Shown here: in pieces, positions 53,705-63,138 of the stretch | Numbering within the stretch: position 1 is the first letter of the stretch | How the letters are laid out: every line of letters starts with the position of its first letter | NCBI RefSeq assembly: GCF_000013745.1 | Contig: NC_007925.1 | Coordinates: forward strand, 2,790,001-2,854,000 | Direction of reading: 5' to 3' | Length of the DNA: 64,000 nucleotides | DNA from: Rhodopseudomonas_A palustris_F | Lineage (GTDB): Bacteria > Pseudomonadota > Alphaproteobacteria > Rhizobiales > Xanthobacteraceae | The notes under the pieces: model-generated | Told to the model about the DNA's origin: nothing | Databases searched by the model: none | Seen by the model: the letters and a program-made list of their open reading frames with translations, nothing else | Program-made: the position numbers and the translations under genes

Positions 53705-54937
53705 TCAGGATGCCGCGCGCCGGCCGTCCTGCGACAAGCGTCCAAGCACCGCACGTGCGGAGTCGTTCGGCAGCAGCGTCGCCACGGTCACGGTGGGATC
53801 GATGCGGGATTCCCGACGCGCGCTGTGCGAGGTCTGCCGCATCACGCTGGACAGCCGCCGCGCGATGGCGTGCGCGTTGCGCAGATCGGTTTCGGCGAAC
53901 ACCACGATGATCGAACCGTCGTCCTGCAGCGTGCCGAAATCCATCTTGCGCATCAGCCGGCTGACGATCCGCGCGGCGTCCATCAGCACGCGATCGTCGT
54001 TCTGATCGAAGGCGAACTTCGCCACCGAAAGCCCGCTGCCGCGGTCGTGCGAGTGGTACACCGCCGTGGCGAAGTCGCGATCGAAGGCAGCGACCGTCAA
54101 CAGGCCGGTGCGCGGATCGAGCAGGCCGCCGGCATCGATGGATTGCAGCGTTCGACCGAGTCTGGCCTCGAAGGCATGTTGCCGGATCAGCGGCAGCGCG
54201 TCGTCCACCGCGCGCAGCGGATCGCCCGAGGCGAGTTCGAGATTGGGCAGGTCGTAGCCCGCGGTCACCCCGGGGACGGTGACCAGGATCGGAAAATTGC
54301 GGAAGCGGGCGTCCTCGGACAGCACGGTGAGGAAGGCGTCGACCACGCGCGGGCTGAAGCCTTCGCCGAGGATGATGCCGTTGAGGTCGCGTGCATTGAG
54401 ATGCCTGGCGGCGCCTTCGATGCTCAGGGTCCCGACCACGCCGAGCCGTTCGCCGAGTGCCACCGACAGCGCCGGATAGCCGGAGCCGCGTCCGATCAGC
54501 AGCACCGTCGCTTCATCCAGAGGATCGGTTCGCGCCAGCGAGCCGCGGAGTTCGGGATCGGCGGCAATCCGGCGCAGCACGGTGGCATGCAGCGTCCGCA
54601 CCCGCAACGCCGCGCGCAGTCGCGGCACCAGCCGATCGAACTGGCCTTCGAGCGATGCAAAGCTGATCGCATTGCGCGGCAGCGGTCCGCTCGGGTCGGT
54701 GACGATCAGCGGAATGTAGGGTTGTTTGGCGGAGATCTGCCCGGCCAGCGCGGCCATGGCGCGTTCTTCATAGTCGCCGGACACCACCACGGCCGCCGGC
54801 TGCAAGCGCTCGACCGCTTCGGCGACCTCTGACCAGGCCGCGTCAATGACTGGAAACAAGTTCGCATCCGACAGCGCCGCGGTCAGCGCCGCCGGGGTCG
54901 GGGAGGAGACAAGGATGATCGGGCCTTGATGGGACAT
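53705..54937 (-). CDS. Degenerate PleD-like protein (receiver-like modules plus GGDEF-like domain)
   Basis: The 410-residue protein has two receiver-like modules (about 1-110 and 130-245, for example VLLIGRGSGYPALSVALGER) and a C-terminal diguanylate-cyclase-like domain (about 255-400). That is the REC-REC-GGDEF plan of PleD. The expected phospho-acceptor position reads VVVSGD in the first module and IILGEG in the second, so no normal acceptor Asp. The GGDEF signature is replaced by LQDDGSIIVVF, followed by the usual ETDLRNAHAIARRL. It is therefore probably inactive as a cyclase and may bind c-di-GMP or act as a scaffold. The start ATG is at 54937, and the gene is 49 bases after the upstream one. 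Confidence 0.78.
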   Translation of the reverse strand: MSHQGPIILVSSPTPAALTAALSDANLFPVIDAAWSEVAEAVERLQPAAVVVSGDYEERAMAALAGQISAKQPYIPLIVTDPSGPLPRNAISFASLEGQFDRLVPRLRAALRVRTLHATVLRRIAADPELRGSLARTDPLDEATVLLIGRGSGYPALSVALGERLGVVGTLSIEGAARHLNARDLNGIILGEGFSPRVVDAFLTVLSEDARFRNFPILVTVPGVTAGYDLPNLELASGDPLRAVDDALPLIRQHAFEARLGRTLQSIDAGGLLDPRTGLLTVAAFDRDFATAVYHSHDRGSGLSVAKFAFDQNDDRVLMDAARIVSRLMRKMDFGTLQDDGSIIVVFAETDLRNAHAIARRLSSVMRQTSHSARRESRIDPTVTVATLLPNDSARAVLGRLSQDGRRAAS

Positions 54938-54986
54938 GGACAACCGGGCACTCTGTTTGGAAGCCCCGAACCTAGCCCCGTTGCGC

Positions 54987-56516
54987 TTAATGCCCCGTCA
55001 ACGTCGCCTGTCGATTTGAATCACTCTGTGAGGAACTGTCCCGAAACGCTTCAACCATGAGCGGATTCAGCCCCAGTTCGGCGAGCGCTTCGCGCGCCCT
55101 TGCATTGTCCTTGGCGCGTCCGGCCAGGCGATAGCCGCTGAGCCGATCCGGCAAGGCGGTCAACAGCGCGCCTTGTCCGAGCCGTTTCGCCCATTCCAAC
55201 AGGTCCTGCGACAGGAATCGATAACCGCCGACGGCCATAATTCCGGCCGGCGGCGCGGTCACGCACAGGGCCCCGGTGGTACGATCGGTCCGCGCCGCAT
55301 AGCCGGTGTCGACGTAGTCGGGCGGCGCGCTATCGATCTCGATCCGGTTCGAGGGGTCCGGGGCATAGGCCGCGACCGGTACCATCGGGCCCCGCAGCGC
55401 CAGCGTGCTGTTCGGCGTCAGCAAGAGTTCGCCGGCATTCGACGACCCCGCAGCACCGCGCGGGGCGCCGTGAACGCCGAGCTTGATCGGCAACGGCATG
55501 CCATCCTCGGGACGGTGGGCGGCGAGCAATCCGGCCTCGCCGAACAGATAGACGTCGGTCAGTGCGGAGGCTCCGGCGGGCCACGCCGGGCTGGACATCA
55601 CCTGTTCGGGCGCGCGCCACAGCGCCATGACGTTGCGCAGCTTCGGTGCGCTCGCCAGTACGCCGTTCTCCGCCAGGCGCAGCGCCAATCCCGCCGGCGC
55701 GCTGAGGGCATCGCATTCCAGCTCAACGATCTGTTGCTCGAAACTCTCGGCGTCGAAAGGATGGTGCAGCGCCAAGCTGCCGCCGGTGAGCAGCCACACC
55801 ACCAGCGACGAGGTCAGGCCGGCAAACGACGAGGGGACCATCGCCGACAGGATGGAGGCGCCCTGGGTCAGCCGGCTTTCCAGCGACAGCACCAATCCGC
55901 CCGCGATCAGGTTCAAATGGGTTCGCGGCACCGGGCGGAATCCGTTGGCGGTGACGTCGAACGAGATGATCGCGGCGCGCCGGGCGTCCTGGCGGACCGG
56001 GGCGGGTTCGGCAGGTTGGGTCATGGCCGCATCGAGCGAGGCCATGCCCTCCGGAAGATCGCTGCCGAAGCCGCAGACATGGCGGATCGAAAACGCCTCG
56101 GCGGCGGCGTCCATCGCCAGATTTGCGTGGCTGACGCCGTCGATCCGGCTGGTGGTGACGATCGCGCGTGCGCCGGTGCGGTTCAGCGCAACGGTCAATT
56201 CCGCCTGCCGCCAGAGTTGCGGCAACAGCGCCACGACCAGGCCGGCGCGGTGCGCGGCCAGGACCGTCAGGAAGAACTCGACGCAGTTCGGCATTTGAAC
56301 GGCGATCACCGCGTTGGCCGGCAGCCCGGCGGCAATGAAATGCGCCGCCAGCGAGGAAATCGCCTGGTCGGCCTGCGCAAATGTGAGCCGCTGCGGCGGC
56401 TGGCCGGTGATCCTCAGCTTGTTGTCGGGATCGATCAGCGCCACGGCGTGGGGCTGGCGGGCAAGGATCCGGCGAAACAGCCCGTCGAGCGTCGGTGACG
56501 CGTTGCTCTGATTCAC
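54987..56516 (-). CDS. Degenerate adenylate-forming (ANL) superfamily protein
   Basis: The 509-residue protein has the overall plan of acyl/aryl-CoA ligases: LTFAQADQAISSLAAHFIAA, VIAVQMPNCVEFFLTVLAAH, and a C-terminal region (VDTGYAARTD, AVGGYRFLSQDLLEWAKRLG). The ATP-binding (S/T)SGTTGxPK loop is replaced by IISFDVTANGFRPVPRTH, with no Gly-rich loop or Lys. The C-terminal PxxxxGK Lys is not found. It is probably not a functional adenylating enzyme and may have a binding or regulatory role. It starts at a GTG, 4 bases after the peptide-binding gene, with AAAGGTGA overlapping that stop codon, so translation is coupled. Confidence 0.75.
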   Translation of the reverse strand: MNQSNASPTLDGLFRRILARQPHAVALIDPDNKLRITGQPPQRLTFAQADQAISSLAAHFIAAGLPANAVIAVQMPNCVEFFLTVLAAHRAGLVVALLPQLWRQAELTVALNRTGARAIVTTSRIDGVSHANLAMDAAAEAFSIRHVCGFGSDLPEGMASLDAAMTQPAEPAPVRQDARRAAIISFDVTANGFRPVPRTHLNLIAGGLVLSLESRLTQGASILSAMVPSSFAGLTSSLVVWLLTGGSLALHHPFDAESFEQQIVELECDALSAPAGLALRLAENGVLASAPKLRNVMALWRAPEQVMSSPAWPAGASALTDVYLFGEAGLLAAHRPEDGMPLPIKLGVHGAPRGAAGSSNAGELLLTPNSTLALRGPMVPVAAYAPDPSNRIEIDSAPPDYVDTGYAARTDRTTGALCVTAPPAGIMAVGGYRFLSQDLLEWAKRLGQGALLTALPDRLSGYRLAGRAKDNARAREALAELGLNPLMVEAFRDSSSQSDSNRQATLTGH

Positions 56517-56520
56517 AGGA

Positions 56521-58389
56521 TCACCTTTGCAACGTCGGTGGCGCGTGCCACCAGGTTTCGGGCAGATAGCCGGACAAGGCGTTGGCCCTAGGCCGTTCTA
56601 TCCGATTCCAGCGGGCGATCCATTGTTCTTGCACGTTATACGCTGGAATTGCGTAGAACCTCGCCATCAGGACGCGGTCTAAGGCCCGCACTGCGGACAC
56701 GAAGTCGGGGCGATCGCGCGCTTCCAGCAAGGCCGCGATCATCGCGTCGATCGCCGGGTCCTTGGCGCCCATGTAATTGCGGGTGCCCTGATTGTCCGCC
56801 GCCGCACTCCCCCAGTAGAACGACTGTTCATTACCCGGCGACAGCGATTGGTCCCAGCGGTTCTGGATCATGTCGAAATCGAAGGCCAGGCGGCGCTGGT
56901 CGAACTGCACGCCGTCGACCGCGCGGACGTTGGCTTGAATACCCGCGCGCTTGAGATCGCGGACGAAAGCCAGCGCGATGCGCTCTTGATCGCGGGTCGT
57001 CACCAGCATCTCGAAGCTCAGTTGCTGGCCGGTCGAGCGCTGCCGCAAGGCGGTGCCGTCGAGCTCAAAGCCGGCTTGCGCCAGCAGCGCCAGCGCTTGT
57101 CGCAGCGCTTCGCGGTCGCGGCCGGAGCCGTCGCCGGCGGGCAGCCGATAGCTGCCGTCGATGATCGCCGCAGGCAGCCGGTCAAGCAGCGGCCCAAGCA
57201 ATTCGCGCTCGCGGGGACCGGCGGGGCGGGCATAGGCCGACAGTTCGGAGCCGGCGAAGTAGCCGGCGGAACGGGCATACAGGCCATAGAAGTAGTTGCG
57301 ATTGATCCACTGGAAATCGAACAGCAGCGTCAGCGCCTCGCGGACCCTGATATCGGCGAACACCGGGCGCCGGGTGTTGAACACCAGATATTCCGAAGGC
57401 TGCGGCAGTCCGGTCTTGATCGTGTCGCGGATCACCTCGCCATGGCGCGCCGCCGGGAAGTCATAGCCCTCGTGCCAGCGCAGCGGCTCGTTCTCCACCC
57501 GGGCATCGTACAGCCCGCGCTTGAAGGCTTCGAATAGCCCGTTGGCCTCGCGATAGTAGTCGAGCCGGACCTCGTCGAAATTCCACAGCCCGCGATTGAC
57601 CGGCAGATCGCGGCCCCAATAGTTCGGATTGCGGGTCAACGTCACGCTGGCGCCCGGTCGAACCGCGCTGACGCGATAGGGACCGGAGCCGAGCGGGGCG
57701 GCGAGCGAGGTTTCTTCGAAGGTCTCGACATTGACCGCGTGCTTCGGCAGCACCGGCATCAGCCCGAGAATCAACGGCAGTTCGCGGTCGCTGCTGCCGC
57801 CGAAATCGAATCGCACGGTGAGGGAATCGAGCGCTTCCGCCTTGGCGACCTTGGCGTAGTACATCCGGTGATTGGGCCGGCCCTTGTCGCGCAGCAATTG
57901 CCAGGAGAAGATCACGTCGTCGGCGCGCAGCGGATGGTCGTCGGCGAACCGCGCCCGCGGGTCGATTCGAAAGGTGACGTAGCTGCGGGCGTCGTCGGTC
58001 TCGACGCTCTGCGCCAACAGGCCGTACAGCGTGAAGGCCTCGTCATTGCCCCGTGCCATCAGGCTTTCGATGACGTAGCCGCGGATCTGCTGCACGGCGA
58101 GACCTTTGACGATCAGCGGATTGAGACTGTCGAAGGCGCCGAGCAGGCCCAGGATCAGCCTGCCGCCCTTCGGAGCCTGCGGATTGACGTAGGGCATCTG
58201 GACGTAATCGGCGGGCAGCGCCGGCGCGCCGTGCATGGCGATGCCATGGCTAGAAACTGCAGGGGCAGGATCGGCGGCCGAAGCCGCCACGGATCCGATG
58301 ATCACGGCCGTGCCAGCCGCCGCGAGCCGGCTCATCAGCCGGCCGGCGGCCTGCAGCAGCGGATGACGATGTGATTCGCTGACTCCCAC
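56521..58389 (-). CDS. Periplasmic oligopeptide-binding protein (family 5, YejA-like), orphan
   Basis: The 622-residue family 5 solute-binding protein resembles YejA (microcin C/peptide uptake). A signal peptide (about residues 20-38, ending SVAASA) is followed by the family blocks DYVQMPYVNPQAPKGGRLIL, LYGLLAQSVE, DDVIFSWQLL, GSGPYRVSAVRPG and ARVENEPLRWHEGYDFPAAR. The C-terminal DMIQNRWDQSLSPGNEQSFY and the metal-like YMGAKDPAIDAMIAAL are also typical. No permease or ATPase genes are next to it. The start is GTG at 58389; an ATG at 58335 would also keep the signal peptide. Confidence 0.88.
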   Translation of the reverse strand: MGVSESHRHPLLQAAGRLMSRLAAAGTAVIIGSVAASAADPAPAVSSHGIAMHGAPALPADYVQMPYVNPQAPKGGRLILGLLGAFDSLNPLIVKGLAVQQIRGYVIESLMARGNDEAFTLYGLLAQSVETDDARSYVTFRIDPRARFADDHPLRADDVIFSWQLLRDKGRPNHRMYYAKVAKAEALDSLTVRFDFGGSSDRELPLILGLMPVLPKHAVNVETFEETSLAAPLGSGPYRVSAVRPGASVTLTRNPNYWGRDLPVNRGLWNFDEVRLDYYREANGLFEAFKRGLYDARVENEPLRWHEGYDFPAARHGEVIRDTIKTGLPQPSEYLVFNTRRPVFADIRVREALTLLFDFQWINRNYFYGLYARSAGYFAGSELSAYARPAGPRERELLGPLLDRLPAAIIDGSYRLPAGDGSGRDREALRQALALLAQAGFELDGTALRQRSTGQQLSFEMLVTTRDQERIALAFVRDLKRAGIQANVRAVDGVQFDQRRLAFDFDMIQNRWDQSLSPGNEQSFYWGSAAADNQGTRNYMGAKDPAIDAMIAALLEARDRPDFVSAVRALDRVLMARFYAIPAYNVQEQWIARWNRIERPRANALSGYLPETWWHAPPTLQR

Positions 58390-58616
58390 GGCGAAATTTT
58401 ACCACAGCCGGCGGGGAGGGATCCGCCATGTCACCAGAGAGTTGTAGCCGGCATTGATCTTTTCGCCCGCCGTTGTATTGAATGCGGGCCATTGACCACG
58501 CCGCAGGTCCTGTCACGTATCCGCCCCAATTGGCACCGAGACAGCCGCCGACCGGTGAGATGTCAGCGCTCGCAATCATTTGCGGGTGCGTTACCGCTTC
58601 AGAAAGGGTCTCCGCA

Positions 58617-59378
58617 ATGAATTTCCGTCTCTTGGCCGCGTCGGCCTTGCCGCGCGGGCGGGCTATCGCTCTGCTGGCGGCAACAATGACCGCCATGACC
58701 GTGATTCCTGCGGCGCAGGCGCAGCAGCCGCCCGCCGCTCCGAAGGCGGCTCAGAAAGCCGCGCCAGCACCGAAGGCGGCGCCCAAGGCAGCGCCCGGAG
58801 CCCAGGCGCCGGCCGTTCCGCCGGCCGACCAGCAGGTGCAGCTGATCTACGCACCGTGGACTAAGTTCTGCCTGAAGGGGCAGGATGCCAACGCCAAGCA
58901 GGTCTGCTTCACCGGCAAAGACGGCCGAATCGAATCCGGCCAGCCGGTGATCGCCGCGGTGATCATCGAGCCGGAAGGCGAGCCGAAAAAGATCCTGCGG
59001 GTCACGCTGCCGCTCGGCATGCAGCTGGTGCATGGAACGCGGGTCATCGTCGATAACAACCCGCCGGCGCAGAGCCCTTATGTGATCTGCTTCGCCAACG
59101 GCTGCATGTCGGACTACGAAGTCACGCCGGAACTGCTCGCCAACCTCAAGAAGGGCCAGAACCTGATCGTCCAGGCGATCAATTCGAACGGCGCGCCGCT
59201 GACGTTGCCGTTGCCGCTGGCGGAATTCGCCAAAGCCTATGACGGCCCGCCGACCGACCCGAAGCAGTTCGAAGAGACCCAGAAGAAGCTGCAGGAAGAG
59301 CTGCAGAAGCGCGCCGAAGAGCAGCGCAAGAAGCTCGAGGCGCAGCAGCCCGCTGCGGCCAACCCGGCGGCGAAGTAA
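58617..59378 (+). CDS. Invasion-associated locus B (IalB) family protein
   Basis: The 253-residue protein has a long signal peptide ending VIPAAQAQ, an Ala/Pro/Lys linker (APKAAQKAAPAPKAAPKAAP) and the IalB domain (about 80-215). That domain carries four conserved cysteines, in KFCLKG, KQVCFTGKDGR and VICFANGCMSDYEV. A charged coiled coil (KQFEETQKKLQEELQKRAEE) closes it. The family was named for Bartonella invasion but is widespread in non-pathogenic Rhizobiales, so an envelope or periplasmic role is the sensible reading. The ATG at 58617 gives the normal signal peptide. An intrinsic terminator follows. Confidence 0.92.
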   Translation: MNFRLLAASALPRGRAIALLAATMTAMTVIPAAQAQQPPAAPKAAQKAAPAPKAAPKAAPGAQAPAVPPADQQVQLIYAPWTKFCLKGQDANAKQVCFTGKDGRIESGQPVIAAVIIEPEGEPKKILRVTLPLGMQLVHGTRVIVDNNPPAQSPYVICFANGCMSDYEVTPELLANLKKGQNLIVQAINSNGAPLTLPLPLAEFAKAYDGPPTDPKQFEETQKKLQEELQKRAEEQRKKLEAQQPAAANPAAK

Positions 59379-59405
59379 GCCGGCCGGGGCTTGTGAGATC
59401 GCAAG

Positions 59406-59434
59406 AAGGGGAGCCTCGCGCTCCCCTTTGTTGT
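59406..59434 (+). terminator. Rho-independent terminator of the IalB gene
   Basis: AAGGGGAGC (59406-59414) and GCTCCCCTT (59420-59428) form a perfect 9-bp stem with a 5-base loop, followed by TGTTGT. It lies 28 bases after the IalB stop. This is the clearest plus-strand intrinsic terminator in the window. Confidence 0.75.
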
Positions 59435-59567
59435 ATGCGGGCGGAGTTTGTGCGGGCGGCGATGGCTGGGCAAGCGGCCGACGAAAGCGGAGCGATGCAG
59501 GATGCTATGCCGCCGCCAGGGCCGCGATCCGGCTGGCAATCCGTTCGCCAAGCCGCGCCGCCGGCAA

Positions 59568-59900
59568 TCAGTTCAGTGACGGATTGCGCGGCCGATAGCT
59601 GCCCGATTTGTCCTTGACGAATATCTCGGCCACTTGCGAGTGGCGGATCGGCTCGCCGGATTCATCCGGCAGCAGGTTCTGCTCGGAGACATAGGCGACG
59701 TATTCGGAGTCCGAATTTTCGGCGAGCAGGTGATAGAACGGCTGATCCTTGTGCGGCCGCACCTCTTCGGGGATCGACAGCCACCATTCCTCGGTGTTGT
59801 TGAATTCCGGGTCGATATCAAAAATCACGCCGCGGAATGAGAAAATCCGGTGGCGCACGATCTGTCCAATCTGAAACCTGGCGGTTCTGGTCTTGATCAT
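59568..59900 (-). CDS. hspQ: Heat shock protein HspQ (YccV-like, hemimethylated-DNA-binding fold)
   Basis: HspQ is a heat-inducible protein known as a Lon specificity-enhancing factor in other bacteria. The 110-residue protein has the YccV-like fold signature: FQIGQIVRHRIFSFRGVIFD, then DPEFNNTEEWWLSIP, then DQPFYHLLAENSDSEYVAYV and EPIRHSQVAEIF. The start is the ATG at 59900. It is divergent from the AEC carrier gene and convergent with the IalB gene. Confidence 0.93.
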   Translation of the reverse strand: MIKTRTARFQIGQIVRHRIFSFRGVIFDIDPEFNNTEEWWLSIPEEVRPHKDQPFYHLLAENSDSEYVAYVSEQNLLPDESGEPIRHSQVAEIFVKDKSGSYRPRNPSLN

Positions 59901-60022
59901 CCTTCGTCGAATAAACCAGGATTGTGGCCGATGCTAGGGGAAACCGATGAATCGTATGTCGTGTCCGCCGCGCCGAACCGCCCGCCCTGGCGCCGATAAT
60001 CACGAATAACGTCGATTCATCA

Positions 60023-60970
60023 ATGCTCGACATTCTGAACCTGGCGCTTCCCTATTTCGGCCTGATCTTTGTCGGCTTTGCCTGCGGCCGCTGGAAGCGG
60101 CTGCCGGAAAACGGCCTGGCCTGGATGAATTTCTTCCTGCTGTACGTCTCGCTGCCGGCGCTGTTCTTCCGGATCATGTCGCGGACGCCGTTCGAGGAAC
60201 TCAACAACCTGCCGTTCGTGGTGGCGACCACGCTCGGCACCAGCTGCGCCTTTCTGCTGTCGGGCGCGGCGGCGCGCTGGACCGGCCGGCTGTCGCTGCG
60301 CGAAACCACGATGGCGGCATTGGCTGGGGGGTACGGCAATATCGGTTATATGGGACCCGGGTTGGCGCTGGCGGTGCTCGGCCCCAAGGCCGCGGTGCCG
60401 ACCGCGCTGATCTTCTGTTTCGACAGCATCCTGCTATTCTCATTGGTCCCGCTGCTGATGGCGCTGACCGGCGACCGCGGGTCGCTGCTGTCGACGATCG
60501 GCATGGTGTCGCGCGCCATCATCTTTCATCCGTTGATCGTCGCGGCCTATTGCGGGGCGCTGGCCGCGGCCTTGCACCTGCAAGTTCCGGTCGCGGTCGA
60601 CAACACCCTGCAGTTCCTGCAGAACGCCGCCGCGCCGGTGGCGTTGTTCGTGCTCGGTGTCACCGTGGCGCTGCGGCCGTTCGGGCGGGTCCCGTGGGAG
60701 ATCCCGGCCGTCGTGATGATCAAGCTGGTGCTGCATCCGCTGATCATCGCCGGGCTGATGATGGCGATGGGGCCGTTCACGCCGGAATGGGCGGCGACGG
60801 CGGTGCTGATGGCCTCGCTGCCGCCGGCGCTGAATGTGTTCGTGATCGCCCGGCAATACAACAGCTGGGTCGAGCCGGCTTCGGTCGCGGTGCTGACCGG
60901 CACCTTCGTCTCGGTGCTGACGCTGACCAGCGTGATGTGGCTGATCAGGACCGGTCAGATCGCGTTTTAG
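60023..60970 (+). CDS. AEC-family transporter (auxin efflux carrier-like permease)
   Basis: The 315-residue protein has about ten transmembrane helices and belongs to the auxin efflux carrier family, which exports small organic molecules such as malate or malonate in bacteria. Typical features are the N-terminal LNLALPYFGLIFVGFACGRW and PEN in WKRLPENGLAWMNFFLLYVS. GGYGNIGYMGPGLALAVLGP and the second-repeat ASLPPALNVFVIARQYN also fit. The substrate is not predictable. The start ATG at 60023 is in the gap after the divergent hspQ gene. Confidence 0.9.
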   Translation: MLDILNLALPYFGLIFVGFACGRWKRLPENGLAWMNFFLLYVSLPALFFRIMSRTPFEELNNLPFVVATTLGTSCAFLLSGAAARWTGRLSLRETTMAALAGGYGNIGYMGPGLALAVLGPKAAVPTALIFCFDSILLFSLVPLLMALTGDRGSLLSTIGMVSRAIIFHPLIVAAYCGALAAALHLQVPVAVDNTLQFLQNAAAPVALFVLGVTVALRPFGRVPWEIPAVVMIKLVLHPLIIAGLMMAMGPFTPEWAATAVLMASLPPALNVFVIARQYNSWVEPASVAVLTGTFVSVLTLTSVMWLIRTGQIAF

Positions 60971-60979
60971 TCGGCGGCT

Positions 60980-62182
60980 TCAATGCCGGCCGGGACGCCA
61001 GGCCAGCGCCAGACCTTCGCGCATCGCCAAGCGCCGCAGCAGGCCGACGCCGCCGAGCAGATGCATGCCGAGCGCGCGCGCCGCCTGCACCGGCAACAGG
61101 TCGCTCAGCAGCGAGCGGTTGGCGACGTCGATCGCCAAGGTGCGGCTGGCGACGTCGAGCCGGCGGGCGCTTTCGAACCGCGACAGCACCGCCGGTGCGC
61201 CGAGATCTTCGCCGGCGACGAGCGCGGCGCGCACGATTTCCGCAATGTCGGCGGCATCGCGCAGACCCATGTTCAGTCCCTGTGCGCCGATCGGCGGGAT
61301 GACGTGGGCGGCTTCGCCGACCAGCGCGATGCGCTGCGCGGCGAAATGATCGGGCCGTTCGATCGCCAGCGGAAACAGGTTGCGTCCCGGCTCGACGCTC
61401 ATGGTGCCGAGGATCGAATGCGATTGCCCTTCGGCGGCGGCCGACAGATCGGCGTCGCTCAGCGACATTAAACGTTCGGCGTCGTTCGGATCCGCGACCC
61501 AGACCACGCTGCAGCGTTTGCCGGGCAAGGGCACGAATACGCAGGGGCCATGCCCGGTATGAAACTCGGTGGAGATGTTCTGATGCGGCCGGGCGTGGCT
61601 GACGTTGAAGGTCAGCGCCGACTGGTTCAGCGCGCGGCTCTTCACCTTGATGCCGGCAGCCTCTCGGCAGGCCGATTTGCGCCCGTCGGCGCCGATCGCC
61701 AACGGCGCCGAGATGGTCTCGCCGGCGCGGGTGGTGACCACCGCGGTGGTTTCCTCCGGAATGATGCTTGCCGCCTCATCGTCGAACCTGGTGAGGGTGG
61801 GCAGTTCGGCGGCGCGTTCTTCCAGCGCCAGCATCAGCGTGCGGTTTTCGATGTTGTAGCCGAACGCGTCGAGGCCGATTTCATTGGCGGCGAACCGCAC
61901 CTCCGGGGCGCGGATCAGCCGGCCGGTATCGTCGACCAGCCGCATCATGCGCAACGCCGCCGACTTGCCGGCGCAGCGCCGCCAGACATCCAATCGTTCC
62001 AACAGGTCGACCGAATCGCCGAGCAGGGCGGTGGTGCGATTGTCGGCATAGGGCAGCCGGCGGGCGACCAAGGCGGTGCTCGCGCCGGTCACGGCGATGG
62101 CGATGGCGGCCGCTACGCCGGCGGGGCCGCCGCCGATCACGACGACGTCGAAATGGTTCGGCTTTGCGAGAATATCATCCAT
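60980..62182 (-). CDS. UbiH/UbiF/COQ6-family FAD-dependent hydroxylase
   Basis: The 400-residue flavoprotein monooxygenase belongs to the family that hydroxylates the ubiquinone ring. The N-terminal FAD motif is VVVIGGGPAGVAAAIAIAVT. The middle motif LAIGADGRKSACREAAGI and the C-terminal GEAAHVIPPIGAQGLNMGLRDA are the family signatures. The second motif has Glu in place of the more common Asp (GEAAH), which is common in Alphaproteobacteria. Which ring position it acts on (UbiH, UbiF or the dual-specific UbiL type) cannot be told here. It is convergent with the AEC gene. Confidence 0.9.
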   Translation of the reverse strand: MDDILAKPNHFDVVVIGGGPAGVAAAIAIAVTGASTALVARRLPYADNRTTALLGDSVDLLERLDVWRRCAGKSAALRMMRLVDDTGRLIRAPEVRFAANEIGLDAFGYNIENRTLMLALEERAAELPTLTRFDDEAASIIPEETTAVVTTRAGETISAPLAIGADGRKSACREAAGIKVKSRALNQSALTFNVSHARPHQNISTEFHTGHGPCVFVPLPGKRCSVVWVADPNDAERLMSLSDADLSAAAEGQSHSILGTMSVEPGRNLFPLAIERPDHFAAQRIALVGEAAHVIPPIGAQGLNMGLRDAADIAEIVRAALVAGEDLGAPAVLSRFESARRLDVASRTLAIDVANRSLLSDLLPVQAARALGMHLLGGVGLLRRLAMREGLALAWRPGRH

Positions 62183-62315
62183 GGCTCACAATTGACGCTC
62201 GCCGGGGCTTTTTCAAGCCCGCGCCGGTGCAGAATCGTCGCGTTCTGATTCGCGCGGCCGACCGCCGCGGCCCTGGATATGCAAAACTGCGGATTTCCTG
62301 ATAAGCAGCCGAATA

Positions 62316-63050
62316 ATGACCTCGCCCGGCCAGCCCGAGTTGCCGACTTCCTCGCCTGCGCGGCGCGCCGCCGCGTTCGGCGTGCATCTGTTGACGGCGC
62401 TCGGCGCCGGAATTGCGCTGATCGCGCTGTTGGAAGCGGTGCGCGAGCATTGGGCGGCGATGTTCGGCTGGCTCGGCGTGGCGCTGTTGGTCGACGGGCT
62501 CGACGGGCCGCTGGCGCGGCGGCTCGACGTGGCGCGGCTGCAGCCGGACTGGTCCGGCGATACGCTCGACCTGGTGGTCGATTTCGTCACCTACGTGTTC
62601 GTGCCGGCCTATGCGATCACCGCCAGCGGCATGCTGCTGCCGCTCGCCGCACCACTGCTCGGCATCGGCATCGTGATGAGCAGTGCGTTGTACTTCGCCG
62701 ATCGTCGCATGAAGACCGCAGACAATCACTTCCGCGGCTTTCCGGCGCTGTGGAATGCGGCGGCGTTCTACCTGTTCCTGCTGCATCCCTCGCCATGGCT
62801 GGCCAGCCTCGGCATCGCGGCGCTGATCGTGCTGACCTTCATTCCTTTGCACGTGATTCATCCGGTGCGGGTGCAACGGCTGCGAATCCTCAACCTGGCG
62901 CTGATCGCGATCTGGGCGGTGCTCGCGATCTTCGTGCTGGTCGAGGATTTCAGAGTGCACCTGGCGGTGTCCGCGTCGCTGTGCGCGATCGCGCTTTACA
63001 TCGGCTGCGGCGACGCGGTCATTCGCCTAGTGCGGCGCGCCCGTCGATGA
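62316..63050 (+). CDS. pcsA: Phosphatidylcholine synthase (CDP-diacylglycerol--choline O-phosphatidyltransferase)
   Basis: Pcs makes phosphatidylcholine in one step from CDP-diacylglycerol and choline in the inner membrane. It is common in Rhizobiales. The 244-residue protein has about seven transmembrane segments and the CDP-alcohol phosphotransferase motif in the Pcs form, LVDGLDGPLARRLDV with SGDTLDLVVD. The DG, DG, AR, G and two final Asp residues are all present. The start is the ATG at 62316 (MTSPGQPELPTSS). It is divergent from the UbiH-like gene. Confidence 0.94.
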   Translation: MTSPGQPELPTSSPARRAAAFGVHLLTALGAGIALIALLEAVREHWAAMFGWLGVALLVDGLDGPLARRLDVARLQPDWSGDTLDLVVDFVTYVFVPAYAITASGMLLPLAAPLLGIGIVMSSALYFADRRMKTADNHFRGFPALWNAAAFYLFLLHPSPWLASLGIAALIVLTFIPLHVIHPVRVQRLRILNLALIAIWAVLAIFVLVEDFRVHLAVSASLCAIALYIGCGDAVIRLVRRARR

Positions 63051-63138
63051 TCGCGATCCGCCCGTTACGGCAAGCGATTCAGTTGACAATGCTGCGACGA
63101 TAGCCTTCGTTTGGCGCGACGATTTCGAGGAGGACTGG

